From Amorphophallus konjac (lineage: Eukaryota; Streptophyta; Magnoliopsida; Alismatales; Araceae), in NCBI GenBank assembly GCA_022559845.1, contig CM040118.1, positions 443,112,053 through 443,176,052 of the forward strand: 64,000 nt of DNA. The letters run 5' to 3'. Under the pieces are notes generated by a model. The model saw nothing but the letters and a program-made list of their open reading frames with translations, was not told the DNA's origin and searched no databases. Below, piece after piece: positions 1 through 11,149 of this stretch. Within the stretch, counting starts at the first letter, position 1. Each line of letters starts with the position of its first letter. The translations under genes and the position numbers were made by a program.

Positions 1-69
1 TGAACATTTGATTAACTCACATCAACAACCAATCATCAAAACCATCATCAAAACCACAGGGGCACACCA
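1..69 (-). repeat. 3' LTR fragment of SIRE-like element
   Basis: Matches positions 8169-8237 base for base as far as I can see, and ends in CACACCA immediately before a polypurine tract. In element sense this is the first 69 nt of U3. The rest of the LTR lies left of the window. Confidence 0.85.
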
Positions 70-83
70 ATCTCCCCCTTTTT
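70..83 (-). other. Polypurine tract of SIRE-like element
   Basis: On the minus strand this reads AAAAAGGGGGAGAT and directly abuts the LTR start TGGTGTG. That is the expected place for the plus-strand primer. Similar GGGGGAG tracts recur at about 150, 225, 265, 316 and 1815. Confidence 0.75.
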
Positions 84-2490
84 GATGATGGCAACACTTT
101 CAATACATTGAGTCATTCTGATGATGTGAGGCATTCTGAAGACTCAAATTATTCTCCCCCTTTGACTTCATCAAAAAGAAAATAATTTGAGAAATTAAAT
201 CATGTATAAAAGTTCAGTCAAATTCTCCCCCTTGCAAGAACATGATTCAGCATGATAAGGAATGCTCCCCCTGAAGAGATGCCAATTGATATGCAAGTGA
301 TGCATGACATGGAAGCTCCCCCTCAATAAGTGGACTCTTATGAGATAAATGAGAAGGAGACCACAGGGGCAAACAAGGAGAAGTTCAGGTCATTGAGCCA
401 AGGACATGAGCAGAAGAAATTCAGTGAACATATTTTTCAAGGATGCTCCAAACATAAGAAATTCAGCCAGATTTTCAAAGAGATATCAATCTCATAAATC
501 TAAAGCATAAGTTTTCAAAGTCTTCTATCATAAGGGCTTATGAATGACATTTATTGAACAGCATGGTTTAAACATGATGTATGCAGAGTTTATCAATAAA
601 ATTCTGTATTGATATCTAAAACCATGGTTTAATAAAAATGAACTAAGCCCTCATAATTATCTTGATAAATCTCCCTTTCTCTTACACAATCAAAATTATT
701 GACTTCTTTCACAATTACATGCATCTGCATTGAAATCAAGCATTTATGAAGTCATATGATTTTGTCTAGGGTTGTAGCAATTTGATTTTGGCATCAATAT
801 TCAGATATTTCAATTTATTCAACAATTTTCCTTGCTACAAATTTTACGTGCACTCTAGTTCAGTACACACCTTGTAACTAGAGGATATACCTTGATCAGA
901 GGCCAATATCCCTAAGCCCTTAGTGTGACTAACTGTCATGCCTTATGTGAACAGAGTTAGCATTTACACATCATGACACACTACAACTCAATTTTTAATG
1001 AGTGAATTATATTTCTCAGTGTGCATGCCATTGCTCTGCCTGATTTTCAATGAATTCTTACAGAGTTAACTAAGGCACCTCATGACACAATCCTTTGGAC
1101 ATGTGTTTCTCAGTGACCAAGGTCATTGCTCTGACAATTACTTTACCCTTTAGACAATTCAGAAACATTCATTTGCTTCAAAACAATATTGATCTCATGT
1201 ACTTAACCAAATAAAGTCATGTATTCAAAAGTGCAAATTTCAGAAGTTTTTGCAAGACATAGCATGAAACAGTTGGTTAAGATTTATTAAACATGATTCA
1301 GATATGTTAAGAGATTTTGAAGTTAAACTCCATGAATACATTAAGCTTAAACCACATGAGTTATTTCAGACATTCATAAAAGCGTATAATAGAAGATTTC
1401 TAGTTCAAGATTTTTCATATTTATGATCGAGATAGCCCATTGAAATCTTCATGAAGGACTGAAATAATTCTGATATCAAATGATACCAATTGTTACCAAT
1501 TGATAGGAGAGATTTTGAAGCTCAGTGTTTTCAAATAATGATCACGGTTTGGTCAAATAGAATCAATGAAAGGGATATGCACACAAGGCAAGATATCAGG
1601 AGGTCAGGCAAGTTCTATGGAGATCGAAGTTAACATGCAATGAACTCTGACATAAATGTATGCACATGACTACCTTCATGCAATGTATTGACTCCTCCTG
1701 ACACTATGCATTCAATTACCCTTTTTGGTATTTTCAATGCGGTAAAATGCAATGCAATTAACTATATGCATGCTACGACTCAACACTGAATGCTATGCAT
1801 GGACATGCAATTAACTCCCCCTGAAAGCATGCAGTGTTTGCACTGAAAACTGAACATATGATTTTGATTCATGCATATTCAGACTGTCCTAACTAGCAAA
1901 GTGACCCATGGTACTAGGCGGAGCACTTGGTCTAAAAGACCACCTCACACATAGTAAGAACCTCCAGACAGACTTCCCTACCTTTTGGTACCTTACCATT
2001 TATATACCATTGAGGTCATGCATGATAATTCAACATACAGTCATATATGCAATTCAGAATGTTCAGTGAGCTATTGCAACACACAAATTTCAAGCCACAT
2101 ACATAAGCAGTTCAGATTGTTCAGAATGCAATTTGTTTTCAGAGTTTATGCATTTCAACAGTTATCAAACAATTGCAATGAGCCTATGTATGCATCAGGT
2201 ACAGACAACCCCTTTAAACTCAAATTTGCACAGAACACTCAGCAGGTGCATGATCAGAAAATAATGCAACTGGCAGATGATGAATGAATATGCAAGAACA
2301 GATTTAGCATGCATGCACTAGATGAAACTAAGAGCAGGATATGCAAGAATACATCAAACCAGATATGCAATAAGTTTCAAAATGGGACATGCAGAGAGAT
2401 TACCTGAACAGTGTGAGAGTGGGGTTTTCATTCTTGAGTGCCTTGGATCATTACCCCTTTTATTCCAGTCCCAAGGCACACCTGCAAAAC
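84..2490. other. Non-coding 3' region of SIRE-like element
   Basis: AT-rich, with no reading frame resembling a known protein. It holds five further polypurine-like CTCCCCCT/GGGGGAG tracts, four of them in its first 250 bases. It is also dense in CATGCA-type words between about 1600 and 2350. In a full SIRE-type element pol would separate gag from this region, so pol has been lost at or next to the gag end near 2496. I see nothing else in it. Confidence 0.6.
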
Positions 2491-2495
2491 AAAGT

Positions 2496-5039
2496 TTATT
2501 TTGCACAAACAGGTACCCAAGAAGTCTTGGGTCCTGACATGACATTATTATTTCTAGCAGGTTTTCTCAGCACATTTCCAGGAGTAGTTTTCAGATCTGA
2601 TTTATGCACATTCTTATTAGCATGAATTTTATGTGCATAAGCATGGAAATTTCTGTTATTCGCATGACCAAACTGTTTTCCATAAACAACACATTCAAAG
2701 TTTTTCTTTTTGAAAACAACTTTGTTCTTTCTGAGAGCATTAGTACTTGAAGGGAATTTAAAATTTCCAGAAATGAAATTTTTCCATTGAGCATGCCAAC
2801 AGTCTTTGACTGTGTGGCCATACTTCCCACAATTGAAGCCCTCATTGTGCTTGCCTCTAAAAATATTTCTTCCAAAAACATTTCCATTTGCAGGGAATTT
2901 AACAGTTTTAGAATTGAATTGTCTATCCTGAGCATACCAACAATTAATGGCTCTGTGGCCATGCTTTCCACATTCAAAGCATGAAATAGAATTTCTTTTA
3001 AAAGAGCCTGACCAGCATTCAGAGGCCTTGTGACCAATTTTGTTGCAGTTAAAACAAATGATATGCTGGTTCATTGACACAGATTTGTTTTTATTAAAAA
3101 CATGTTGGTTTGTAGGGAATTTAGCATGATATGAATAAGAGGTTTTCTTACCACTAGCAAACCAGCAATGAGTAATAGAGTGTCCTAACTTTCCACAATT
3201 AGAGCATGTGACACTCCTTTTCTGAGGTGAAGGATTTTAATCATGGGATCTCCTAGCATTCTTATCATCCTTCTCCATCAACTTACACTCATGCATCAGA
3301 TGTCCAACTTTATGACAGTAATGACAGATGATCTTCTTTTTAGATGCATGAAAGTGTGTGTGAGAACTGTGATCAACATGCACTGATGAAGCCTTTTCAT
3401 TTGTTTCCTGATTTACAGTCCTTTTCTGATTTTTATCCTATTTTCCTGATTTCTTAGCCTTGTACTGAATTGGAGATGAAGTAGAAGGCTTTTCCTGTTC
3501 AGAGGATTTTATGAAAACAGTTTTCAGTTTGCCTCCATCAACCTTCCTCATGACTGGACTGTAACCCAGTCCTTCCTTTTTAAAGTTATCCTTTGCTCCC
3601 AATATTTTCTGAGCAATGGGCTGTTTGTCTTTGGAGGTGGTGGCTACATCTGAACTACTTACAAAAGATGCCATAACTTTGTTCTGAAGTTCCTTCTTGT
3701 TTATCTTATTGTAGCCCAGCCCTTCCTTCCTAGAGTTGATTTTTATACCTAGTAGCTAGTCTAAGTTTTTCTGCCCATCAACAAATTTAGACAAAGAAAC
3801 TTTCAAATCCTGAATTTCATCTTCCAAAGAGGAAATATGTAGCTCATAACTGGCAATCTCTTGTTCACTGCAATTCACACATTCAGTTAACACATTGTTA
3901 GCAATTTTGTATTTTTCAATTTCCTGTTTCAGATTGCTCAGTTTATTAGAATCTTCGTTGCAAATAGTTTTCCCTCTTTCCAAAGTAAGAAGTCTTTCAG
4001 ACATAGTGGAATTCAGCATTTTTAATTTTTCATTTTCTTCCTTAAGCTTGTCATTCTGAATTAACTCATTTATCAAGGTCTGATCTTCTGAGCTAATTTC
4101 AAGTTTTCTTCCAACCTTGAAATCCTTCAAATCTTTTTCCTTCTCTTCAATGTTTTTCTGTAATTCCACATTCACAGATTTGATGGCTTCAAGTTTTTCA
4201 GCAAGCAAGTTTTTCTCCTGCTCAAGTTTCTCAAACTTGTTATCATTTTTATTAGCAGATGTTCTCAGGGAGTCATTTTCAGATCTCAGCTTGTTTAAAT
4301 CTGCGTTTATACTTTCAAAGTTTTTCAGCAGTTTTTCATACTGGTCATGATAGTTACCAAAAGTCTGATTATCGTTATCTGAGTTGAATTTTTCTTTTAG
4401 TTCAGATATGACATTTATATGATCTTGATTTTCAATTTTCAATAACGAAACTTGTTTCTTCACTATTTGAAAATCAGACATACATGCATCATGAATATTT
4501 TTCAATTCAACACAATTTCTACAAGGAGAGCTTGAACTATCTAAACCAGTACCCTTCTTCAATTTTTTATACTATTTTCTTAACAGTTCATGAGATTCAA
4601 ATAATTTAGCATATGCATTCCCCCAATCTTCTAGAGAGAAATTCTCGAAGAGATTTACCTCATCATCATCATCTCCTTCAGTTTGATTGCTGCCTTGATC
4701 GCTGGCACTTTGATTTCTTCTGTTGGCCATCATGCAGCTGTCCACATTTATCTCCTGAGTTCGCTTCAGTGTATCCAAAATATCTTTAGCAGAACTGCAG
4801 TCAAAGAAACATGAATGAAAAGCTCTATCAGTAGCTGCCTTCATTAGATTTATTGCTATCTGATTTTCTTCGTGCATGGATTTGTGACTGTCAGTCCATT
4901 TGGACTTTTTCCTTGGTAGTTCATGAGGACCATGTGAAATTACTTTCCAGAGGTCTGGATTCACAGATTTAACACAATTCTTCAAACTAGCGAACCATGC
5001 ATCAAAATGCGTACCACTGAAGATTGGTGGATGGGCCAT
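2496..5039 (-). pseudogene. gag: Copia gag with five CCHC zinc knuckles, broken by in-frame stops
   Basis: Gag would form the cytoplasmic particle that packages element RNA. The start is the ATG at 5039-5037, opening MAHPPIFSGTHFDAW, typical of copia gag N-termini. One minus-strand frame runs to 2496. It is interrupted by stops at about 4572, 3756, 3438 and 3238, but I find no frameshift. Next comes a long coiled coil (4562-3756). Zinc knuckles follow at 3326-3285 (CHYCHKVGHLMHEC), 3206-3165, 3056-3015, 2981-2940 and 2840-2799. In the last, the first Cys is replaced by Gly, and a sixth, decayed one may lie near 2680. One or two knuckles are usual, so five is an expansion. The frame ends after GPKTSWVPVCAK, the motif normally leading into protease, but no protease follows. 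Confidence 0.8.
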
Positions 5040-5146
5040 GAGAACACACAGATTAACGCAACAAGAATATTGATGCACTAAAAACAAATAAGCACCTAAG
5101 CTTACAAGATCGATCTGCAGGTCGCTGGACCTTGAAGCAGATACCC

Positions 5147-5158
5147 GCTCTGATACCA
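5147..5158 (-). other. Primer binding site (tRNA-iMet)
   Basis: On the minus strand this reads TGGTATCAGAGC, two bases inside the LTR end (CCCTAACA). It is the standard copia primer site complementary to initiator tRNA-Met. Confidence 0.9.
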
Positions 5159-5639
5159 ACTGTTAGGGTGCAAGGCCCGGATACAGAGGGGGGTGAATGT
5201 ATCCCTCTAAAAATTATGGCCTAAATTAAAAACTCTAAAGCTCGGATATGCGGAATAGGGACAATGAGCTTTCCGAGATAAGATAATAATCAACCAATTG
5301 ATCAACCAGTTGGACTGCAACAATGCAGCCACCTGATCAAACTAGAAATGCAGACAGAACAATGCAACCCAAACACACCTAGCAAAGTGCAATGCTCAAG
5401 GTAACGGCTGATAGGAACAATATAAATAATCCAAGATAGCACAGCTAACCAGCATGCATGACCTGTGAATGGGAGGTAGGAGGCAAGGAGCTAACGCACA
5501 AAACAAACCACTGCACAGTAGATTTTTTAGGTGGTTCGGTCCAGCAGACCTACATCCACCCCACACTCAACCCGAGTGTGGCTTCCACTAGCTCACGCTA
5601 GAAACAGCAGACTCAGTCTGCAACAGGTGCTGCCACACA

Positions 5640-5960
5640 GCTTGACCAGGGGAACAACCTCCCCTCTTCCTCCCAACCGGAGGGAACCACTAGTGACACC
5701 AGTCACTAGCAAACCAGAGACACACGGTCTCTCTTCCTCCAGACCCGGAGGGAACCCCTGGACTTGAATCCACAAGCCCAGAACCAGAGACAAGTCTCCC
5801 TTCCTCCAAACCGGAGGGAACCACTGGACTTGAATCCACAAGTCCAGAACCGGAGACAAGTCTCCCTTCCTCCAAACCGGAGGGAGCCACTAGTGACACC
5901 AGTCACTAGCAAACCAGAGACACACAGTCTCTCTTCCTCCAGACCCGGAGGGAACCCGAC
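5640..5960. repeat. Four-unit array of hairpins, 64-70 bp period, in SIRE-like leader
   Basis: Each unit holds a 20-nt palindrome, then a GAGAC...GTCTC hairpin, then a CCTCC...GGAGG hairpin. Palindromes start at 5690, 5760, 5826 and 5890. Those at 5690 and 5890 are CTAGTGAC/GTCACTAG around the loop ACCA. Those at 5760 (one mismatch) and 5826 are GGACTTG/CAAGTCC around AATCCA. The array lies downstream of the TATA box, so it would be in the 5' leader RNA. Confidence 0.8.
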
Positions 5961-6420
5961 CTCAGACCAGAGGATCGGAAGTACAGCAAACCAGAAAATA
6001 AAGGAGAACAATAAACGAAAATAACTTCAGCAAACAGAAAGCTGAAAAAATGAAATGCACAATGTGGCTCTCAACGGAGCTGACTGGCCTGGATTTGATC
6101 CACGGTCCAGTGAAGATAGATCTTCAAGCAACTTCTTCCTTCTTCTTCACGAGCTCTCTCGCTCACTCTCTATCTCTCTTTCTTTCTCTTATGCTCTCCT
6201 AATCTTTTTACTCTCTCAATCTCTGCTCCTCTATTCTCTTCGGCTCACACTTCTATCTCTCTCTTTCTCTTCTTCTCCTTCTGCTCTTCTTCTCTTTTTC
6301 TCCTTTTTCTTTTTCTGGATCGAAAGGATTTCTGCTCTTCAGGCTTCTACTTGGATCGTGGCTCTCTGTATGGACTCTTCTTCTCGCCAACTCGATCGAC
6401 CTTCTTCTGTGGAAGAAGGC

Positions 6421-6432
6421 TCATATATATAG
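6421..6432 (-). promoter_or_regulatory. TATA box of SIRE-like 5' LTR
   Basis: On the minus strand this reads CTATATATATGA, followed downstream by a CT-rich plus-strand tract. It would place the RNA start near 6395 and a transcribed LTR leader of about 1.2 kb. Position is inferred from sequence only. Confidence 0.55.
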
Positions 6433-6625
6433 CAGCAGCATCAGCATCAGCCCCGACGTGTGACCTCCACACTTTCAGCCCTAAATATTAGGACCACGTG
6501 GCAGTCTCTCAGCAGGCTTCATTCCAGCCTCGGATCACGTGCTGCCCAGGCACTGGGAAATGTTCTTCCTCGGACCTGCAAGGAGATGAAAAACCATTAA
6601 AACTGAGTGCCACAATAACTAAAGC

Positions 6626-7440
6626 TGCACGAAGTATGTAGTAGCAATTCTAGATGCACTGAGAACGACACGAGATACACACTGTAACAGAGATAACATA
6701 ACAAAGAGAACGACACGAAGAAGATGAAAGCAACACGAGGTAAAAAGAAGAACGACACGAGATACATACGAAGATAAAACAGAAACCAACACGAAGTGTG
6801 GTTTCAACATACGAAAGACACGAGGTCTAGGAAGAACAACACGAAGACATAATACGGAAACGACACGAAGTGAAACAAGAACGACACGAAGTGAAACAAG
6901 AACGACACGTAGTGAAACAAGCAGATATAAGAGATGACACGAGATGCAACTGGAGGACAGAGAGAAGCGACACAAGGTTCACACAGAAACGACACGAGGT
7001 GGCACAGAAAGCAACACGAGGTGCTGCAATGTTCTGCACGCAGTGGAACAAAAAACGACACGAAGACATGGAACAACACGGAGTGTGGTCAAAGCGAGAA
7101 AGACACGAAGTCTAAAGCGAAAAACCAACACGAAGACAGAATACAAAGAACGACTCGAAGTTAGGACAACACTAGGAGAAGACTGCACGAAGTGAAAAGA
7201 ACATGAAGACAGAAGATGCCACGGCTATCACGACACGTGATGAAGCAGTGGGACCAGAAAGAAACGACACGAGGAACAATAGTAAGTGACACGAAGTTAA
7301 AGAGAAAAACAGCACGAAGTGAAACGACACGGGGTTCACTGGGAAACGAGACACAAGAGAGAAAACGACACGAAGTCAGATCAACACGAAGACGTAAACA
7401 CAACACGAAGACATAGACACTAAAACAACACGAAGACGAT
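6626..7440. repeat. Array of about 30 (A)ACGACACGAAGT motifs in U3
   Basis: A core of ACACGA(A/G)G recurs about every 20-30 bp with unrelated spacers. Three flavours recur: AACGACACGAAGT, CAACACGAAGACA and AGACACGAAGTCTA. I count about 31 copies by eye. Core conservation with free spacers looks like clustered binding sites rather than a plain minisatellite. Confidence 0.75.
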
Positions 7441-7444
7441 GGAT

Positions 7445-7960
7445 GCTACAGTGCAATGTCTAGACATGAAGTCCAATGCTAACGGCTGTACAAACTTGAA
7501 GGATAAGCCAGAGTATAGACTTGAAGATTGAGGGCGATGTACAGACTTTGATGCCCAAAGACGATGAACAGTGAATCAGTGTATTGACTTCAAGGTTCAT
7601 TGAAGAATGTACATACATCAAGAGATGCTTCAAGCCAATGTATAGACTTAGCTATGAGTGTGGGCTGTACAGACTTTAGGCTGAACGCGTGCAAACACTG
7701 AGAATGTATAGGCTTCATGAAATGCATGCTACAGTGATGTATAGACTTAGACGCAACATGCTATGCAATGTACACACTTGATGTAATGCATGCCGATGTA
7801 CAGACTTCAGTTGAAGTCAACCGAAGAGTGTATATACTTTATGAATGCATATGCTAAGACCAATGTACAAACTTGATCAGAATGTCTAGACTTCGCATGA
7901 ACAGTCGATGTGTATGTCCAGACAAAGCTGACAGAGTTTACACTTGAACAAGTAATGCAT
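7445..7960. repeat. Array of about 18 TGTA(T/C)AGACTT motifs, SIRE-like LTR
   Basis: The core (A/G)TGTA(T/C)AGACTT(G/C) recurs every 20-40 bp. It is more decayed than the homologous array at 8870-10440. Spacers are not conserved. Confidence 0.7.
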
Positions 7961-8743
7961 GTTAAAGCTTTATGCAGGAGATAAACAGTCTGAACTTCAA
8001 ATGCAATGACTTACACAACAAAATGACTCACAGTGATTAACATCAAACACCAATCATCAAAACCAAATCAATCAACAAAACCACAGCAATGAATGCTTTA
8101 TGCATCGGTTTAACATGTAGCATGACTGAACATCAAATATGTTAATCTAAACTGAGCAACAAGATGAATGAACATTTGATTAACTCACATCAACAACCAA
8201 TCATCAAAACCATCATCAAAACCACAGGGGCACACCACCTTCCTCCCAACCGGAGGGAAACAACCACAAGTAGCACCCAGCTACTTGCAAACCGAAGACA
8301 CAAGGTCTCCCTTCTCCTGAGTCCACAGGAGGAACCTGACCTCACACTAGAGGATCGGAAGAATAACTGAGTATAGTTAAAAAAGTAAAACAAAAACAAA
8401 AGACGCAGCAACAGAAAGCTGGAAAGATGAAATGCACAAAAGCTCTCGCAGGAGCGAACTGGATTGGATCTGATCCAAGGTCCAGTGAATGATGCTTCTA
8501 TTCTTCTTCATGAGCTCTCCATCTCTCTCTTTCTCTTTTTCTGTTTCTTCTTCTGCTGGATCTCACGATCTCTCTTCTGCTCTCTCACTCTTCTTCTTTC
8601 TTCTTTCTTCTTCTTCTACTCACTGCTTCTCTGCAACTCTCTTCTTCTATATCGATCACTTTCTTTCTTTCTGATCTCGATCTCTTTTTCTCTTTTCTTC
8701 ACTCACACTCACTCTCACTAATTTCTCCAGATGGAGGCGGCCT

Positions 8744-8755
8744 GGTATTTATAGC
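8744..8755 (-). promoter_or_regulatory. TATA box of diverged SIRE-like LTR
   Basis: Minus strand GCTATAAATACC, just beyond the plus-strand CT-rich tract. This is the same arrangement as the TATA box at 6421-6432. Confidence 0.5.
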
Positions 8756-8869
8756 TACAGCATTTAGGGCGTTATCATCGGATCACGTGCCAGGTGCCAA
8801 CCTCGGACCACGTGCCACTTATCTGCTTCTCGAACAGTACCTATCACATAGACACAAGAAGGTATCAGA

Positions 8870-10440
8870 TAATGTATAGACTTGGTTCAGGCTATTTAAC
8901 AAAGTGTGTATAGCCATGATGCAGCTTGAGTGTATAGACTTGAAGGTTAACAAACGAGTGTATAGACTTGAGAGTTAACAAACGAGTGTATAGACTTGAG
9001 GCCTGATATCAAGTGTATAGACTTGAAGCTTTGAAACCGAGTGTATAGAGTTGAAGGTTAACAATCGAGTGTATAGACTTAGTTGAGTGAGCATGCAGTG
9101 TACATACTTGAAAACCCTTCAACAACCTGAGTGTATAGACTCAGAAGCAAACGCTAGGCAAATGATGTGTAGACTTGGCCAGAAAACGTAGGGAAAGATA
9201 TGAGTGTATGGACTTGGCCAAACGTAGGGAAAGGTGAGGAGTGTATAGACTTTGCTTCACTTCGAGCAGCCACAGTGATTTATAGACTTGGCCTTTGAGA
9301 TGTGGCTGTACAGACTTTGTGTAAAAGTTTGAACAGGCTTTGGTTGTACAGACTTGGCAACCTTCAACTCACTGCGATGTACAGACTCTAAAGAACAGTA
9401 GCCAGTGTATGAACTTGCTCAACCTGAGGCACAGTATAGACTTCAGCTCAAAGCCAGTGTATGGACTTGATGAGACACTCTCGAGTGTATAGACTTAGAG
9501 TGAGGCATGCAGTGTATAGACTTTACGAAATTGAAGCAATGCAACACAATGTATATACTTAGAAACAGTAAGTGAGAAGTGTGTAGAATGTATATACTTT
9601 AAAGCCTTCAAGCGTCCTCGGTGTACAGACTTGCAGACAGATGCATTAACAAGCCTATCGGATGTATAGACTTTGATGTAGAGGCTTTAGTTACACAAGC
9701 AAAGTATAGACACCGAAGATGTGTACGTAAAGCTCATCAATGTATAGACTATGCAACGGCATCAAAGCAACACATCGATGTACAGACTTGAAATGGCATG
9801 CAGCAGACGATGAACATCCAACGTACAGACATGCTGTTCCTTCAGCTGATGACCCCAGTGTATAGACTTGCTGCCTTGAAGGCGATGTACAGACTTGATC
9901 TCTAGACCATGGGCTGTACAGACTTCGAGTGAGACAATCGGATGTACAGACTTAGCTTCGTGCAACAGAGCAATGTATAGACTTGCCTAAGATGCAGCAT
10001 GAGACGCTGGCTGAGACGGACGTTGTACAGACTTTGAATGCACTAAGACGCTGAACAAGACGGATGGATGTACAGACTTCTAAATGCTGATGGACTATGT
10101 ATGGACTTGGCTTGAGATGCTGCATGAGACGATGCATGCTGTATAGACATTAAGTCCAATCAGAAGGCTATGGAGACTGGAGAGACGGACTAGTGTATAG
10201 ACTTCAATGATGCGTGTAACAGTCCAATGTATGGACTTTGAAGATTGATGCATGTACAGTCTGTTGTACATACTTCGACTGTACATACTGTATGAAACTC
10301 TAGACACTGGACGCTATGAATGTATAGACTTTACAGTGAATGCATATGCCAATGTATATACTTGCATGAGAAGCACACGATGCAATGTGTGGACTTGGTG
10401 ACTCATGCAGACAGACGAGTGTACAGTCTATGCCATGCTC
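8870..10440. repeat. Array of 45-50 TGTATAGACTTG motifs
   Basis: The best-preserved part is 8925-9100, where AGTGTATAGACTTGA recurs almost unchanged about every 27-28 bp. Further right the spacing is about 30-40 bp and the core drifts (TGTACAGACTT, TGTATGGACTT). Spacers share little sequence. Minus-strand open frames here simply spell the repeat. Confidence 0.8.
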
Positions 10441-10685
10441 ACTGTTAAGCAATGTACCAAGTTCTGAATGAGCAGTTCTGAATGAAGTAAACACATATGA
10501 CATCAAATAATCCAGATAAATGCAATTATGAAATGCACCAAAGCACACACCACAAAGCCATATTTAAATGCAGTAGTAATTCAGATAAGATTTTCAATGA
10601 AACATTCATATGCACTACAAACAGAATTGTATGCATTCAAGTGACTTATAGTGTTTGCTATCATCAAAATCACAGGGACACAACA

Positions 10686-11149
10686 TCCTTTGGTATATAG
10701 TGGCTGCGATTTCCATTCGATGGAATTAATCCTTGAGGGCTAATATCTTTATCTTTTGCAGGGAGAAGGTGGAGTGCGGCCACGAGGTGGAGATGAGAGG
10801 TTTTTGAGTGTTTATATTTTGCTTTCCTCTTGTAGGGGCGATCTAGGCTGAGAATGTTCAAAGCTTCATCCATCGTCGAGCGAACAAGCTGCATTGTGGC
10901 CGAATCTCCAAGGAGGAGCTTCTTCGATGTCGTATAGTTCGAGATCGACCTCCCACTATCATGAACTTCAAGGAAGATTTGTTTACGGGACTCCAAGCAT
11001 TCAATGAGATATTTCTACATCATCTCTATGGTTATTTTGATGCTTGTTTCATAATTTATCTTCACCATGGACATGTAATGAACACATTCTCTATTTTTCT
11101 GAACTCAAGTATCCTGTGTGTGGGTATACGGTGCTGCATCTCTGTGTTA
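10686..11149. other. Unassigned DNA between LTRs
   Basis: Follows the LTR end at 10685. A 108-codon minus-strand frame (10996-10670) has no domain I recognise and runs across the LTR boundary, so I do not call it a gene. It may be U3 of the plus-strand copia relic whose leader follows, but I could not align it to the second LTR of that kind. Confidence 0.3.

Larger units (their letters stand above)
1..8237 (-). mobile_element. SIRE-like Ty1/copia element, gag-only, 3' LTR cut by window edge
   Basis: In element sense (minus strand) the order is 5' LTR (8237-5161), tRNA-iMet primer site, gag relic, about 2.4 kb of non-coding DNA, polypurine tract, and the start of the 3' LTR (69-1). The window's first 69 bases match 8169-8237 with no difference I can see, which identifies them as the outer LTR end. 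The long leader, the gag with repeated CCHC knuckles and an LTR beginning TGGTGTGCCCCTG fit the SIRE/Maximus lineage. No protease, integrase, reverse transcriptase or RNase H lies between the LTRs, so the copy is non-autonomous. The right flank is a diverged LTR of the same family. The target duplication cannot be tested because the left end is missing. Confidence 0.8.
5161..8237 (-). repeat. 5' LTR of SIRE-like element (3077 bp)
   Basis: Plus-strand ends are TGTTAGGG and GCACACCA. The inner end adjoins the primer site, and the outer end matches the window's first 69 bases. In element sense, U3 holds a TGTATAGACTT array (7960-7445) and a CTTCGTGT array (7440-6626). A TATA box lies at 6432-6421. 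The transcribed leader holds a hairpin array (5960-5640). At about 3.1 kb it is very long for a copia LTR, mainly because of these arrays. Short open frames inside it are repeat shadows. Confidence 0.8.
8238..10685 (-). repeat. Diverged LTR of the same SIRE-like family, truncated by the first element
   Basis: The right end reads GGGACACAACA at 10685, which in sense is an LTR start TGTTGTGTCCC. The left part (8238-8560) is clearly homologous to 5660-6180. It shares the CCTCC/GGAGG hairpin, the GAGGATCGGAAG word, the GATCCA(A/C)GGTCCAGTGAA block and the CT-rich tract. The continuation expected to the left is replaced by the 8237 LTR end, so the first element appears to have inserted here. The remainder should lie left of the window. 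A TATA box and a long TGTATAGACTT array lie inside. The ACACGAAG array of the first LTR is absent. Confidence 0.7.

Noticed and set aside
6055..6432. 125-codon Leu/Ser-rich plus-strand frame resembling a membrane protein
   Set aside because: Produced by the CT-rich tract downstream of the LTR TATA box. The equivalent at 8464-8721 shows the same artefact.
6619..7416. Frames on both strands rich in Cys/Arg/Val or Lys/Arg/His
   Set aside because: Shadows of the ACACGAAG motif array. The same stretch is open in several frames at once.
9762..10548. Minus-strand frames rich in KSVH/KSIH-like repeats
   Set aside because: They are translations of the TGTATAGACTT array, not proteins.
10670..10996. 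108-codon minus-strand frame
   Set aside because: No recognisable family, and it crosses the LTR end at 10685. Kept as unassigned DNA.
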